Positions 24,441 to 33,350 of a stretch of 64,000 bases of DNA are shown here, piece after piece. The stretch's first letter is position 1. Each line of letters starts with the position of its first letter. Both the position numbers and the translations under genes were made by a program. Below the pieces are notes generated by a model. That model saw only the letters and a program-made list of their open reading frames with translations. It did not search any database and was not told where the DNA came from. This stretch comes from Actinoplanes nipponensis. Lineage in GTDB: Bacteria > Actinomycetota > Actinomycetes > Mycobacteriales > Micromonosporaceae. The stretch lies in NCBI RefSeq assembly GCF_016862275.1, contig NZ_BOMQ01000024.1, forward strand, positions 1-64,000, written 5' to 3'.

Positions 24441-24926
24441 GTGGAGAGCACATCGAGCGAGTACGCCCGCTTCCTGGCGTACGGCAACCAGTTGATCGAG
24501 GTCCACATCGGCCTGCGCGACCTGCTCGCGGATCTCCGCGAGGGCGTGGTCCCCGCCGCCGAGCTGGGCGCGCACTGCCTGGCCTTCTGCGCCGCGGTGA
24601 CCCGGCACCACACCGGCGAGGACACCCAGGTGTTCCCGCTGCTCGCCGCGCGTGACCCCGGGCTGCGGTCCTTCCTGGCCGGGCTGGAGCACGACCACCG
24701 GATCATCGCCGGCCTGCTGACCCGGGCCGGCGCGGTGGCCGCGGAGCTGCGGGACGGGTCCACCGCCGACGGCGCCGCGCGGCTGCGGCAGGAGCTGGAC
24801 GTGGTCGCCGCCGTGCTGGAGACCCACTTCATCGGCGAGGAGAAGCGGCTCGTGGCCGTGCTGAACGCCATCGACCCGTCCGTGGGATTGACCGCCCTCA
24901 CCGACCAGGCCGTAGAGTTCCGTTAG
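24441..24926 (+). CDS. Hemerythrin HHE-domain protein
   Basis: A 161-residue four-helix hemerythrin-like protein that would bind a di-iron site for oxygen, NO or redox sensing. Candidate ligands are His in IEVHIGLRD, the His pair and Glu in VTRHHTGEDTQVF, His in LEHDHRII, and His with Glu in ETHFIGEEKRL. It is cytoplasmic. GTG 24441 is chosen because the conserved part begins soon after; a TTG at 24360 would add 27 featureless residues. The next three genes follow on the same strand. Confidence 0.8.
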   Translation: MESTSSEYARFLAYGNQLIEVHIGLRDLLADLREGVVPAAELGAHCLAFCAAVTRHHTGEDTQVFPLLAARDPGLRSFLAGLEHDHRIIAGLLTRAGAVAAELRDGSTADGAARLRQELDVVAAVLETHFIGEEKRLVAVLNAIDPSVGLTALTDQAVEFR

Positions 24927-24972
24927 CGCTCAGCGCCTCGAGCATCGCTCTCCGTGACCGCAGGGGGTACGC

Positions 24973-25320
24973 GTGGGTGCAACCCGGGACCGGCTCCTCG
25001 CCCGGCAGGCCGAGCTCCGCGTGCGGCACGACGCGCTCGGCGGCCTGGGCGCGGAACCGCCGCACGATCCCGCCCTGCTCGCCCAGGTGTTCGCCGGCAC
25101 GGACGAGCTCATGACGGTGGTCGAGGAGCTCGCCGCGGCCACCGCCCGCCGCCGGGTGGTGGTGGCGCTCGCGCTGCTCGGCGTAGCGGCGGCCGGGGCC
25201 GTGCTGGTGGCATTCGGCGTGCTCCCCGCGTACTGGTTGCTGGCCGTGCTGGCGCTGCTGGTCACGGCGGTGCTGCTCTGGCTCACCACCCGCGCCGCGC
25301 CGTCGCGGGCCGGGCCGTGA
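24973..25320 (+). CDS. Small protein with two membrane helices
   Basis: A 115-residue protein: a charged N-terminal ~55 residues (DRLLARQAELRVRHDALG) likely forming a helix, then two hydrophobic spans (about 60–82 and 86–107). No family was recognised. GTG start with AGGGGG 6 nt upstream. Its stop overlaps the GTG of the next gene, so it is coupled to the coiled-coil protein and may anchor it. Confidence 0.7.
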   Translation: MGATRDRLLARQAELRVRHDALGGLGAEPPHDPALLAQVFAGTDELMTVVEELAAATARRRVVVALALLGVAAAGAVLVAFGVLPAYWLLAVLALLVTAVLLWLTTRAAPSRAGP

Positions 25321-26291
25321 ACGCCGACGCGTCGGGGGATCTGGCCCGGGTCGCCGCCGGGCTGCGCCAGGAGATCCGCAGCAAGGTCGACGGCCTCCGG
25401 CGGCAGCTCACCGACGAGCTGAAACGCCTCGACCGGACCGTGGAGCGGCGGGCCCGGGAGACCGCGGCGCGGCTGGACGCCGTCGACGCCCGCCTGGACA
25501 CCCTCGCCGCCGATCAGGCCGTGCTCCGGCAGCACGTCGAGCGCAGGCTGCGCGACGTCGCGCAGCGGACCGGCCGGCTGGAGGGCGAGATCCAGCAGAT
25601 CGAGGGGCTGCTGCGCCACCAGCAGGGTCACGTCCCGGTCGACCTCGACGGCGTGCCGGCCGACCTGCGGGTGCTGGTCGACGACGTCCGCGCGGCCGAG
25701 CGGATCCGCGCCGGCCTGCTCGACGACGACGCCCGGGCGGCCCGCCGGCGGGACATCGAGCGCTGCGAGCAGGACGAGCACACGCTGGCCGAGACGCGGC
25801 AGCGAGCGCTGAGCGCCAGCCGGGCGCTGGCCGTCCGCACGGCCGGCGGCTGGGCGTTCCGCCGGGCCGTCCTCGCCTACCGGTCGGAGCGGAGCCGGAT
25901 GAGCGAGCTGGAGGCGCAGCTCGCCGCGGCCCGGGAGAAACGTGCGCAGGCGGAGCAGGAGCTGCGCCACGATGCCGCCCAGCAGCAGGCGTTCCGCGCG
26001 CATCCCGGCGCCGACGCCGCGGACCGGCTCGCCGGCCGGGTCCGTGACCGGATCGACGATGCCGTCGCCGAGTACCACCTGTTCCCGCCGTGGTTCGTGA
26101 CCGTGCTGGGACACCGCCCGGCGCCGACCCGGGCCGCGCAGTGGCGGGAGGCCGCGGTCCAGGTGGTGCTCTACCGGATCACCTTCGAGGTCACCGACCG
26201 GCTGCTGGCCCTCGGCCCGCCGCCGTCCGGGGGCCACCGGCTGGTCCGGTACGACGCGGTGCAGGCGGCGCTGCGCGGGCTCGAGGAGTGA
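25317..26291 (+). CDS. Coiled-coil protein with relaxase-like C-terminus
   Basis: A 324-residue soluble protein. Residues ~5–110 and ~190–245 are rich in Arg/Glu/Leu heptads (GLRQEIRSKVDGLRRQL, LEAQLAAAREKRAQAEQEL) and should form coiled coils. The final ~75 residues (FPPWFVTVLGHRPAP, WREAAVQVVLYRITF, RLLALGPPP) resemble the closing segment of MobF-type relaxases and related helicases, but no relaxase or helicase domain is present. GTG at 25317 overlaps the stop of the membrane protein gene. Function unknown; a membrane-tethered scaffold is one possibility. Confidence 0.7.
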   Translation: MNADASGDLARVAAGLRQEIRSKVDGLRRQLTDELKRLDRTVERRARETAARLDAVDARLDTLAADQAVLRQHVERRLRDVAQRTGRLEGEIQQIEGLLRHQQGHVPVDLDGVPADLRVLVDDVRAAERIRAGLLDDDARAARRRDIERCEQDEHTLAETRQRALSASRALAVRTAGGWAFRRAVLAYRSERSRMSELEAQLAAAREKRAQAEQELRHDAAQQQAFRAHPGADAADRLAGRVRDRIDDAVAEYHLFPPWFVTVLGHRPAPTRAAQWREAAVQVVLYRITFEVTDRLLALGPPPSGGHRLVRYDAVQAALRGLEE

Positions 26292-26294
26292 CAC

Positions 26295-26744
26295 GTGCTG
26301 TCCTTCACCACCGCGCTGACCGTGGCCGCCGAGCGGGGGATCGCGGTGCTGCCGTACCGGTGGGGTGACGACTCCGCGGCGCGGGTGGCGCGGGAGCAGG
26401 GTGCGGTGCTGGCGGTCGGGCGCCGCCGGGGCCGGGAGGGGGGAAAGGTCAGCCTGTCGCCGGACAGCATCCGGCGCAGCGCGGGCATCACCCGGCTCGT
26501 GCTGCCCTCACCCAACGGCGCGACGGTCGCCGCTCGGCTGGCCGGGGCCGGGGCCACAGTCGTCGGCGTCGCGCTGCGCAACGCGGACGCGGCCGCGGCG
26601 GCCGCGCTGCGACGGCTGGGTGCGGGCGACGCGGTCGCGCTGGCCGCGCAGGTGGACGCCGCCACGGCCGTCCCCGTCCTGGACGAGGGGGGATGGTTCA
26701 CGACGGAATCCGCGCCTTCCGGCGGTCCGCATGGAACTTTCTGA
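26295..26744 (+). pseudogene. Shortened ComB-like (2-phosphosulfolactate phosphatase) gene
   Basis: The 149-residue frame matches the middle of ComB-family phosphatases: LSFTTALTVAAERG, GKVSLSPDSIRR, RLVLPSPNGATVA and GVALRNADAAA. About 25–30 residues that normally precede LSFTT, including an acidic metal-site segment, are missing, because an in-frame stop lies 3 nt upstream of the GTG. The C-terminus departs from the family after about residue 125. It may be a remnant or a repurposed short version. It follows the coiled-coil gene by 3 nt. Confidence 0.55.
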
Positions 26745-26854
26745 CGTCTCCTATCGACTATGAGGATGGTCCTCACCTGGTCAGCGGTTCGGCTGGCAGA
26801 TCCGCATGGGGCTGGAGGAGGGTGAGGCGGTCACGCCACGTCAAGGAGAAGCCC

Positions 26855-28378
26855 GTGCGGAAATGGTGGCCGCTGGTCGCGGTATGCCTCGGAACATTCA
26901 TGCTGCTCGTCGACGTCACCATCGTGAACGTCGCGCTGCCCGGGATGGCGGTCGACCTCGGGACGTCGTTCAGCTCGCTGCAATGGGTGGTCGACGGCTA
27001 CGCGCTGGCCCTGGCCGTCCTGCTGCTGGGCGCCGGCGCGCTCGGCGACCTGTTCGGGCACCGCCGGCTCTACATCGGCGGCCTGATCGTGTTCGCGCTG
27101 GCCTCGCTGGCCTGTGGACTGGCCGGCGACGACGCCACCCTGATCGCCGCCCGGGTGGTGCAGGGCGTCGGCGCCGCGGCCATGTTCACCACCACCTTCG
27201 CCCTGCTCAACAGCGCCTACCAGGGCCGCGCCCGGGGCGTCGCGTACGGCGTCTGGGGCGGCGTGTCGGGCGCGGCGGCCGCCATCGGCCCGATCCTCGG
27301 CGGCCTGCTCACCGAGGCCCTGAGCTGGCGGTGGATCTTCCTGGTCAACCTGCCGGTGAGCGTCGCCGCGCTGGTGCTGTGCGGCACCGTGCTGGCCGCC
27401 GACCGGGCACCGCGCCGGGGCCGCTTCGACCTGACCGGCACCCTGACCTTCACGGTGGCCGCCGGCGCCCTGACGCTGGCCGTCATCCGGGCCACCTCCG
27501 TCGGCTGGGGCGCGGCCCAGACCTGGGGTCTGCTGCTGCTCAGCGGGGTCGCGCTGGTGGCGTTCGGGCTGGTGGAACGGCGCAGCCCGCACGCCATGCT
27601 GGACCTGGCCCTGCTGCGCAACCGTTCGTTCGCCGGCATCCTGGTGGCGGCGCTGCTGGTGAACTTCGCGGCGTTCGCGGCGTTCACGTACACCTCGATC
27701 TGGCTGCAGACGGTCATCGGCCTGTCGCCCGTGCAGGCCGGCCTGACCGGGCTGCCGATGTCGATCGTCTCGGTGGTGGTCGCCGGCGTCGCCGGCGCCC
27801 GGCTGCACGGCCGGTCGCCGCGGCTGATCATCGGCGGCGGGATGCTGCTCATCGGCGCGGGCAGCGCCCTGTGCGCGCTGCTGCTGGGCCCGCAGTCGAG
27901 CTGGCCGGCGCTGCTGGCCGGGTACGCGGTGATCGGCGCCGGGGTCGGCCTGGTCATGCCCGCCCTGGCCGAGTCGGCGATGAGCGCGGTCCCGGCCCAC
28001 CGCGGCGGCATGGCCGGCGGCGCCGTCACGACCGCCCGGCAGCTCGGCTTCGCGATCGGCATCGCCGTGCTCGGCACCGTGTTCGCCGCCCGGGCCGAGG
28101 ACCACCTCGGTGAGCAGGGCGCGCCGGAGCCGGAACGGGCCGCGCAGGCCCTCGCCGGCGGGCAGGCCGGCCGGGTCCTGGCGGCGTTGCCGGACGGCCT
28201 GCGGGACACCGTCGACCGGGCCCTGCACGGCGCGGCCGTGGCCGGGCTGGACGCGGGGTTCCTGGTGGCGGCCGGGGTGGGCCTGCTGGGCGGGATCGCG
28301 GTGCTGGTCCTGGTGCGCCCGGCCCCGGCGCGAGACTCAGACGACCGGCGCGCCGAGTACGCCCCCGTCCACGAGTGA
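26855..28378 (+). CDS. MFS drug exporter, DHA2 (EmrB/QacA) type
   Basis: A 507-residue transporter with 14 predicted membrane spans. LLVDVTIVNVALPGM is motif D1, GDLFGHRRLYIGG motif A, and GPILGGLLTEALSWRWIF motif C of proton-driven antiporters. It would export drugs or cell-made toxic compounds. GTG at 26855 is chosen over upstream in-frame codons because AAGGAG lies 6 nt before it and the first helix follows at once. A 6-bp inverted repeat (TGAGGA-TGG-TCCTCA, 26761–26775) lies upstream. Its 3' end overlaps by 42 nt the convergent Lrp/AsnC-type gene. Confidence 0.9.
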   Translation: MRKWWPLVAVCLGTFMLLVDVTIVNVALPGMAVDLGTSFSSLQWVVDGYALALAVLLLGAGALGDLFGHRRLYIGGLIVFALASLACGLAGDDATLIAARVVQGVGAAAMFTTTFALLNSAYQGRARGVAYGVWGGVSGAAAAIGPILGGLLTEALSWRWIFLVNLPVSVAALVLCGTVLAADRAPRRGRFDLTGTLTFTVAAGALTLAVIRATSVGWGAAQTWGLLLLSGVALVAFGLVERRSPHAMLDLALLRNRSFAGILVAALLVNFAAFAAFTYTSIWLQTVIGLSPVQAGLTGLPMSIVSVVVAGVAGARLHGRSPRLIIGGGMLLIGAGSALCALLLGPQSSWPALLAGYAVIGAGVGLVMPALAESAMSAVPAHRGGMAGGAVTTARQLGFAIGIAVLGTVFAARAEDHLGEQGAPEPERAAQALAGGQAGRVLAALPDGLRDTVDRALHGAAVAGLDAGFLVAAGVGLLGGIAVLVLVRPAPARDSDDRRAEYAPVHE

Positions 28379-29470
28379 GACGGCGTGCTTGACCCGGTTC
28401 TGCACCGGCACCGTCTCGCAGCTGCGGATCTCCGGGATGGCGGCCACCTCGGTGGTCAGGTAGCGGTAGAGCTCGCCGGCGTCGCGGCACAGCGCGGTGG
28501 CGGTGATGCTGGTCGTGCCGGTCACCGCGGCCGCCCAGACGAGCTGCCGGTGGTCGGCGAGCCGGGCGCCGACCGCGGCCAGGTCGGCCGGCGCCACGGT
28601 GAACCACAGGTTCGCCGCGGCCCGGAAGCCCATCAGCGTGGCCGCCACCTCGGTGTCGAAGTACACCGCCTGGGCGGCGGTCAGCGCGGCCAGCCGCAGG
28701 GCGACCTTGCGCTGGGTCCAGCCGGTGGCCGCGGCCAGCGCGGCGTACCCGGCCCGGCCGTCGGTGGCCAGGGCGGCCAGCAGCGACCGGTCCCCGGGCT
28801 CGACGTGGGCGTCGCCCTCGACGGGGGCGTCGGTCCCGGCCCGGGCCCGGGGCTCGTCCCCGGCGGCCGGCCCCGGCTCGCGACCGGCGCGCAGTCCGGG
28901 ATCGTGACCGGTCAGCAGCCGCGCGCGTTGCCCGGCGTCCAACTGGGCGTCGCCGGCGATCCAGTCCGTCTCGCCGCGGCCCACGAAGCGGTGCAGCACC
29001 TGGTGGGCGCTCAACGACAGCACGTTGGCCGCCCGGGGCAGGTGGTGCAGCAGCCCCTCGTGGCCGTCGCGGCCCTCGGCCACCCGGACCGCGCAGGTCA
29101 GCTCGGCGCCCCCGGCCCCGATGGTCACCCAGCTGGTGTCGGTGCGCCGGGCCAGCGCCTGGGCCGTCGTGGTGGCGGTGCCCGGCCGGCAGGCGATCCG
29201 CAGCGTCCAGTACGTGTACCCGGGCAGCAGCTCCGGGTTGGCCTGGCCGAAGACCCGGAGCAGCCCGGCGCCGCGCATCCGCTGGTAGCGCCGGGCCACG
29301 GTCTGCTCGGACACCTCCAGCACGGCCGCCAGCCGGGCGAAGGGGATCCGGGGGGCGAGGCGCAGGCCCTGGAGGATCTGCCGGTCGAGCCGGTCGATGA
29401 CGGCGGATTCGATCGCGCTGCGGGCTGCCACGTGCGGAATGGTACGTGGCTGCGTCGGCTGCCGAGTCAT
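28337..29470 (-). CDS. Lrp/AsnC-family regulator with two tandem modules
   Basis: A 377-residue protein made of two Lrp/AsnC units: helix-turn-helix (IDRLDRQILQGLRLAPRIPF … EVSEQTVARRYQRM, shown in parts) and ligand domain, then a diverged second helix-turn-helix (LLAALATDGRAGYAALAAAT) and a second ligand domain to the end. A Pro/Ala/Arg linker separates them. Normal Lrp proteins are about 150 residues, so this is the double type known in actinobacteria. It probably controls a transporter or amino-acid gene; the convergent exporter is a candidate by position only. Confidence 0.85.
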   Translation of the reverse strand: MTRQPTQPRTIPHVAARSAIESAVIDRLDRQILQGLRLAPRIPFARLAAVLEVSEQTVARRYQRMRGAGLLRVFGQANPELLPGYTYWTLRIACRPGTATTTAQALARRTDTSWVTIGAGGAELTCAVRVAEGRDGHEGLLHHLPRAANVLSLSAHQVLHRFVGRGETDWIAGDAQLDAGQRARLLTGHDPGLRAGREPGPAAGDEPRARAGTDAPVEGDAHVEPGDRSLLAALATDGRAGYAALAAATGWTQRKVALRLAALTAAQAVYFDTEVAATLMGFRAAANLWFTVAPADLAAVGARLADHRQLVWAAAVTGTTSITATALCRDAGELYRYLTTEVAAIPEIRSCETVPVQNRVKHAVSLVDGGVLGAPVV

Positions 29471-29583
29471 GCCGCGTCCCGGATGACGACATCCTGATCC
29501 GCCCGGCGACCGGCGCGCAGCCGGGCGGGGCGGAGCTGACACAATGTCGGATGCGCCCCGTAACCCCGTGAGGAGAAGTTTCC

Positions 29584-31386
29584 GTGATCCGTACCCATGA
29601 CGCCGGCAGCTTGCGCGCGAGCCACGCCGGTCAGACGGTGACGCTCGCCGGGTGGGTCGCCCGCCGGCGCGACCACGGAGGCGTCATCTTCGTCGACCTG
29701 CGCGACGCCTCGGGCATCGTCCAGGTGGTCTTCCGCGAGGAGGACGCGCACGCGCTGCGCAACGAGTTCTGCGTGCAGGTCACCGGCGCGGTCACCCAGC
29801 GCCCGGCCGGCAACGAGAACCCCGACCTGCCCACCGGCGCCGTCGAGGTCACGGCCACCGAGCTGGTCGTGCTCTCCGAGGCCGCCCCGCTGCCGCTGCC
29901 CGTCGACGACACCATCACCGCGTCGGACGACCTGCGGCTCAAGTACCGCTACCTGGACCTGCGCCGCAGCGGGCCGGCGAACGCGCTGAAGCTGCGCAGC
30001 CGGGCCAACCAGATCGCCCGCGAGATCCTGCACGCCCGCGACTTCCACGAGATCGAGACGCCGACCCTGACCCGGTCGACGCCCGAGGGCGCCCGCGACT
30101 TCCTGGTCCCGGTCCGGCTCCAGCCCGGCACCTGGTACGCCCTGCCGCAGTCGCCCCAGCTGTTCAAGCAGCTGTTGATGGTCGCCGGCATGGAGCGGTA
30201 CTACCAGATCGCCCGCTGCTACCGCGACGAGGACTTCCGCGCCGACCGCCAGCCGGAGTTCACCCAGCTCGACATCGAGATGTCCTTCGTGACCCAGGAC
30301 GACATCATCGCGCTCGGCGAGGAGATCGTCGTCAAGCTGTGGGGCGAGCTCGCCGGCCACCGGGTGCAGACCCCGATCCCGCGGATCACCTGGACCGACG
30401 CGATGAACCGGTACGGCTCCGACAAGCCCGACCTGCGGTACGGCCTCGAGCTGACCGAGCTGACCGACTACCTGCGCGGCACCGAGTTCCGGGTGTTCGC
30501 CGGCGCGATCGACGCCGGTGGCTACGTCGGCGCGGTCGTCATGCCGGGCGGCGCCTCGCAGACCCGCAAGGAGCTGGACGGCTGGCAGGACTGGGCCAAG
30601 GCGCGCGGCGCCCGCGGCCTGGCCTACGTGGTGCTGGACGCCGACACCGGCGCCGCCCGTGGCCCGGTGGCCAAGAACCTGTCCGAGGCGCACCTGGCCG
30701 GGCTGGCCGACGTGGTCGGCGCGAAGCCGGGCGACGCGGTGTTCTTCGCCGCGGCCACCGAGCGCCGCGAGGCCCAGGAGCTGCTGGGCGCGGCCCGCAT
30801 CGAGATCGCCAAGCGGGCCGGGCTGATCGACGAGTCGGCGTGGGCATTCTGCTGGGTGGTCGACGCCCCCATGTTCGAGAAGACGGACGAGGGCGGCTGG
30901 ACGGCCGTGCACCACCCGTTCACCTCGCCGAACGCGGAATGGATGGACACCTTCGAGTCCGCGCCCGACCGGGCCCTGGCCTACGCGTACGACATCGTGG
31001 TCAACGGCAACGAGATCGGCGGCGGCAGCGTCCGTATCCACCGCGCCGACGTGCAGAGCCGGGTGTTCGACCTGCTCGGCATCACGCCGGAGGAGGCCCA
31101 GGACAAGTTCGGCTTCCTGCTGGAGGCGTTCAAGTACGGCCCGCCGCCGCACGCCGGCATCGCGCTGGGCTGGGACCGCACCTGCATGCTGCTGTCCGGC
31201 AACGAGTCGATCCGCGAGGTCATCGCGTTCCCGAAGACCCGCGGCGGCTACGACCCGCTGACCACCGCGCCCACGCCGATCACCGCCCAGCAGCGGCTGG
31301 AGGCCGGCATCGACGCGAAGCCGAAGGCCGCGGCGGGGCTGCCGGGCACCGACGGCGTGGCGGCCCCGGTCGAGCCCTCGAACTGA
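29584..31386 (+). CDS. aspS: Aspartyl-tRNA synthetase
   Basis: A 600-residue class II synthetase charging tRNA-Asp (or also tRNA-Asn if non-discriminating, which cannot be told here). N-terminal OB-fold anticodon domain (about 15–105), motif 2 in [19 protein letters not shown], the bacterial insertion domain (about 285–420) and motif 3 in [12 protein letters not shown]. The C-terminal ~25 residues form an Ala/Pro tail. GTG start with AGGAG 8 nt upstream. Its stop overlaps the next gene (TGATG). Confidence 0.97.
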   Translation: MIRTHDAGSLRASHAGQTVTLAGWVARRRDHGGVIFVDLRDASGIVQVVFREEDAHALRNEFCVQVTGAVTQRPAGNENPDLPTGAVEVTATELVVLSEAAPLPLPVDDTITASDDLRLKYRYLDLRRSGPANALKLRSRANQIAREILHARDFHEIETPTLTRSTPEGARDFLVPVRLQPGTWYALPQSPQLFKQLLMVAGMERYYQIARCYRDEDFRADRQPEFTQLDIEMSFVTQDDIIALGEEIVVKLWGELAGHRVQTPIPRITWTDAMNRYGSDKPDLRYGLELTELTDYLRGTEFRVFAGAIDAGGYVGAVVMPGGASQTRKELDGWQDWAKARGARGLAYVVLDADTGAARGPVAKNLSEAHLAGLADVVGAKPGDAVFFAAATERREAQELLGAARIEIAKRAGLIDESAWAFCWVVDAPMFEKTDEGGWTAVHHPFTSPNAEWMDTFESAPDRALAYAYDIVVNGNEIGGGSVRIHRADVQSRVFDLLGITPEEAQDKFGFLLEAFKYGPPPHAGIALGWDRTCMLLSGNESIREVIAFPKTRGGYDPLTTAPTPITAQQRLEAGIDAKPKAAAGLPGTDGVAAPVEPSN

Positions 31387-32195
31387 TGCGCTGGCTGGTC
31401 GTCGGCGCCAGCGGCCACCTCGGCGGCGAGGTGGCGCGGCTGGCGTCGGCGGCCGGCGCCGAGGTGCACGGCACCTCCACTACCGGTGGCAGCTGGTCCC
31501 GGCTGGACATCACCGACCGGGCGGCGGTGCGCGCGCTCGTCGCCGCGGTGCGGCCGGCGGTCGTGGTCAACGCGGCGTACCGGGCGGACAGCTGGGCGAT
31601 CTGCGCCGACGGGGCCGCCCACGTGGCGCTCGCGGCGGCCGAGGCGGGCGCCCGGCTCGTGCACGTCTCCTCCGACGCGGTGCACGGCGGCCGCCCGGAG
31701 CCGTACCCCGACGACGCCGCGCCGACGCCGGTCTACCCGTACGGTGCGGCCAAGGCGGCGGCCGAGGCGGCCGTCGCCGCGATCGACCCGGCGGCCGTCG
31801 TGGTGCGTACCTCGCTGATCGTCGGCGACGAGCGCAGCAAGCAGGTCCGGTTCGTCCTCGACCTGGCCGCCGGGCGGGCCCGGGGCGCGCTGTTCACCGA
31901 CATGGTCCGCTGCCCGGTCGACGCGGGCGACCTGGCCGCGGCGATCCTGGAGCTGGCCGCGGCCGGCTACGCCGGCCGGATCAACGTCGCCGGCCCGCAG
32001 GCGGTGACCCGGGCCGAGCTGGGCCGCCTGGTGGCGGCCCGGTACGGGCTGGACCGGGCGGCCGTGCCGGTGGGCCCGATCGCCGAGGGTGGCGTGGCCG
32101 CCGGGCCCGCGGAGATCCGCCTGGACAGCAGCCGCGCCGCCGGCCTGCTCAGCACCCCGCTGCGGGGTGTCCGCGAGGCGCTCGGCGGTGCGTGA
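31386..32195 (+). CDS. RmlD-like NAD(P)-dependent sugar-nucleotide reductase
   Basis: A 269-residue extended short-chain reductase resembling dTDP-4-dehydrorhamnose reductase. Cofactor motif VVGASGHLGGEV at the N-terminus, VHVSSDAVHGG, and the catalytic YPYGAAKAAAE (Tyr-xxx-Lys). RmlD itself is nearer 290 residues, and no other rhamnose gene is nearby, so the substrate is open. Coupled to aspS by a 1-nt overlap. Confidence 0.82.
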   Translation: MRWLVVGASGHLGGEVARLASAAGAEVHGTSTTGGSWSRLDITDRAAVRALVAAVRPAVVVNAAYRADSWAICADGAAHVALAAAEAGARLVHVSSDAVHGGRPEPYPDDAAPTPVYPYGAAKAAAEAAVAAIDPAAVVVRTSLIVGDERSKQVRFVLDLAAGRARGALFTDMVRCPVDAGDLAAAILELAAAGYAGRINVAGPQAVTRAELGRLVAARYGLDRAAVPVGPIAEGGVAAGPAEIRLDSSRAAGLLSTPLRGVREALGGA

Positions 32196-32264
32196 CCGCG
32201 GCAGCGGGTGCGGTGGGCCCGGTCGTTGCCGATGATGGACCCAATCCGTCGACGAGGAGGCGCC

Positions 32265-32774
32265 GTGCCGGCCGAACCCACTGTCCTGTGGCGCGACGAG
32301 CAACTGTACGTCGCCCGGCGCGAGTCGGTGACCATGACCGACTTCGCGCGGGTGGCCGATCACCTGCCGGGCATGTTCGGCTGGCTGGCCGAACGCGGGG
32401 CGGCGCCGGCCGGCCCGCCGTTCTTCCGCTACCGGGTCATCGACATGTCGGCGGAGCTGGTCGTGGAGGCCGGCATCCCGCTGGCGGCGCCGATCGAGGT
32501 GCCCGCGCCGGCCTTCCTCGACGTGCTGCCCGCCGGCCGGTACGCGACCCTCACCCACGTCGGGCACCCGGAGGAGCTGATGGGCGCCACCGCGGCCCTG
32601 CTCGACTGGGCGCAGCGGCGGGAACTGCGCTGGGACGTGACCCCGACCCCGGAGGGGGAGGTGTGGGGCGCCCGGCTGGAGGTGCTGCTGACCGATCCGG
32701 CCGCGCAGCCGGACCCGCACAAGTGGGAGACGGCACTGCTCTTCCGCCTCGCCGACGAGGACGGGCCCGGCTAG
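32265..32774 (+). CDS. GyrI-like small-molecule-binding protein
   Basis: A 169-residue single-domain protein of the GyrI-like (PF06445) SHS2 fold, without a DNA-binding domain. FFRYRVIDMSAELVVEAG and AGRYATLTHVGHPEEL follow the family pattern. Stand-alone members bind or hydrolyse cytotoxic compounds. GTG at 32265 is set by GAGGAGG 4 nt upstream; a frame from 32208 has no such site. The YciI-like gene follows 9 nt later. Confidence 0.75.
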   Translation: MPAEPTVLWRDEQLYVARRESVTMTDFARVADHLPGMFGWLAERGAAPAGPPFFRYRVIDMSAELVVEAGIPLAAPIEVPAPAFLDVLPAGRYATLTHVGHPEELMGATAALLDWAQRRELRWDVTPTPEGEVWGARLEVLLTDPAAQPDPHKWETALLFRLADEDGPG

Positions 32775-32777
32775 GGT
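32772..32777 (+). promoter_or_regulatory. Candidate −10 (TAGGGT) embedding a stop codon
   Basis: TAGGGT contains the TAG stop of the GyrI-like gene and ends 7 nt before the ATG at 32784, so transcription would begin exactly at that ATG. No ribosome-binding site precedes this ATG. Confidence 0.5.
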
Positions 32778-32783
32778 CCGGCC

Positions 32784-33332
32784 ATGGAGTTCCTCTGCTA
32801 CCACCGGGATCGGCCCGGTTCCGCCGCCCTGCGCCGGGACCTGACCGAGGCGCACTGGTCCTACATGGACGGCTACGCCGACGCCCTGATCGCCCGCGGC
32901 CCGACCTTCGCGCCCGGTGGCGACAGCCCCAGCGGCAGCGTGCACATCGTCGACCTGGACGGCCCCGCGGCGGCCCGGGCGTTCGCCTTCGACGAGCCGA
33001 ACTACCAGGCCGGGGTGTACCGGGACGTGCTGCTGCGGCGGTGGCGCAACGCGCTGGGCCGCACGATGTGGGAGTTCCCGGGCGGGCGGGACGGCGGCGA
33101 GCGGTATCTGGTGCTCGGCTTCGGGGCGGGCGAGGCCGCCGACCTCGCCGTGCCGGAGCACGACGGGCTGATCGCGTACGGGCCGCTGCTGGCCGACGAC
33201 GGGGTCGCCTGGCTGGGCACGGCGATGCTGATCCGGGCGGCCGGTCCGGAGGAGGCCCGCGCCCTGCTGACCCCGGGCCGGTACGCCGCCGTGGAGGTCC
33301 ACGACTGGGCCTTCGGCGGCCGTCCTTCGTGA
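32784..33332 (+). CDS. YciI-like protein, two-domain form
   Basis: A 182-residue protein with two YciI-like (ferredoxin-like α+β) halves: the first has RRDLTEAHWSYMDGYADALI with the conserved His, then GSVHIVDLDGPAAARAF; the second half repeats the pattern with AVPEHDGLIAYGPLLADDG. YciI proteins are small dimeric enzymes or binding proteins of unclear activity. ATG at 32784 appears leaderless. A TTCCACTGTGGAC palindrome lies 6 nt beyond its stop. Confidence 0.8.
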   Translation: MEFLCYHRDRPGSAALRRDLTEAHWSYMDGYADALIARGPTFAPGGDSPSGSVHIVDLDGPAAARAFAFDEPNYQAGVYRDVLLRRWRNALGRTMWEFPGGRDGGERYLVLGFGAGEAADLAVPEHDGLIAYGPLLADDGVAWLGTAMLIRAAGPEEARALLTPGRYAAVEVHDWAFGGRPS

Positions 33333-33337
33333 GCTGC

Positions 33338-33350
33338 TTCCACTGTGGAC
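33338..33350. promoter_or_regulatory. Palindrome TTCCACTGTGGAC, copy 1
   Basis: A near-perfect palindrome about 170 bp before the acyl-CoA dehydrogenase-like gene. A 17-bp stretch covering it (33333–33349) recurs exactly, in reverse orientation, at 38433–38449. Confidence 0.55.

Noticed and set aside
18909..24827. A single ~1970-codon open frame on the minus strand
   Set aside because: Only 18909–20138 has family content (the amidohydrolase). The rest is the reverse of the deaminase/aldolase, hexosaminidase and hemerythrin genes and stays open because stop codons are rare at this GC content.
25317..26291. The coiled-coil gene as part of a conjugative element
   Set aside because: Only its last ~75 residues resemble relaxase ends. 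There is no relaxase, coupling ATPase, integrase or attachment site nearby.
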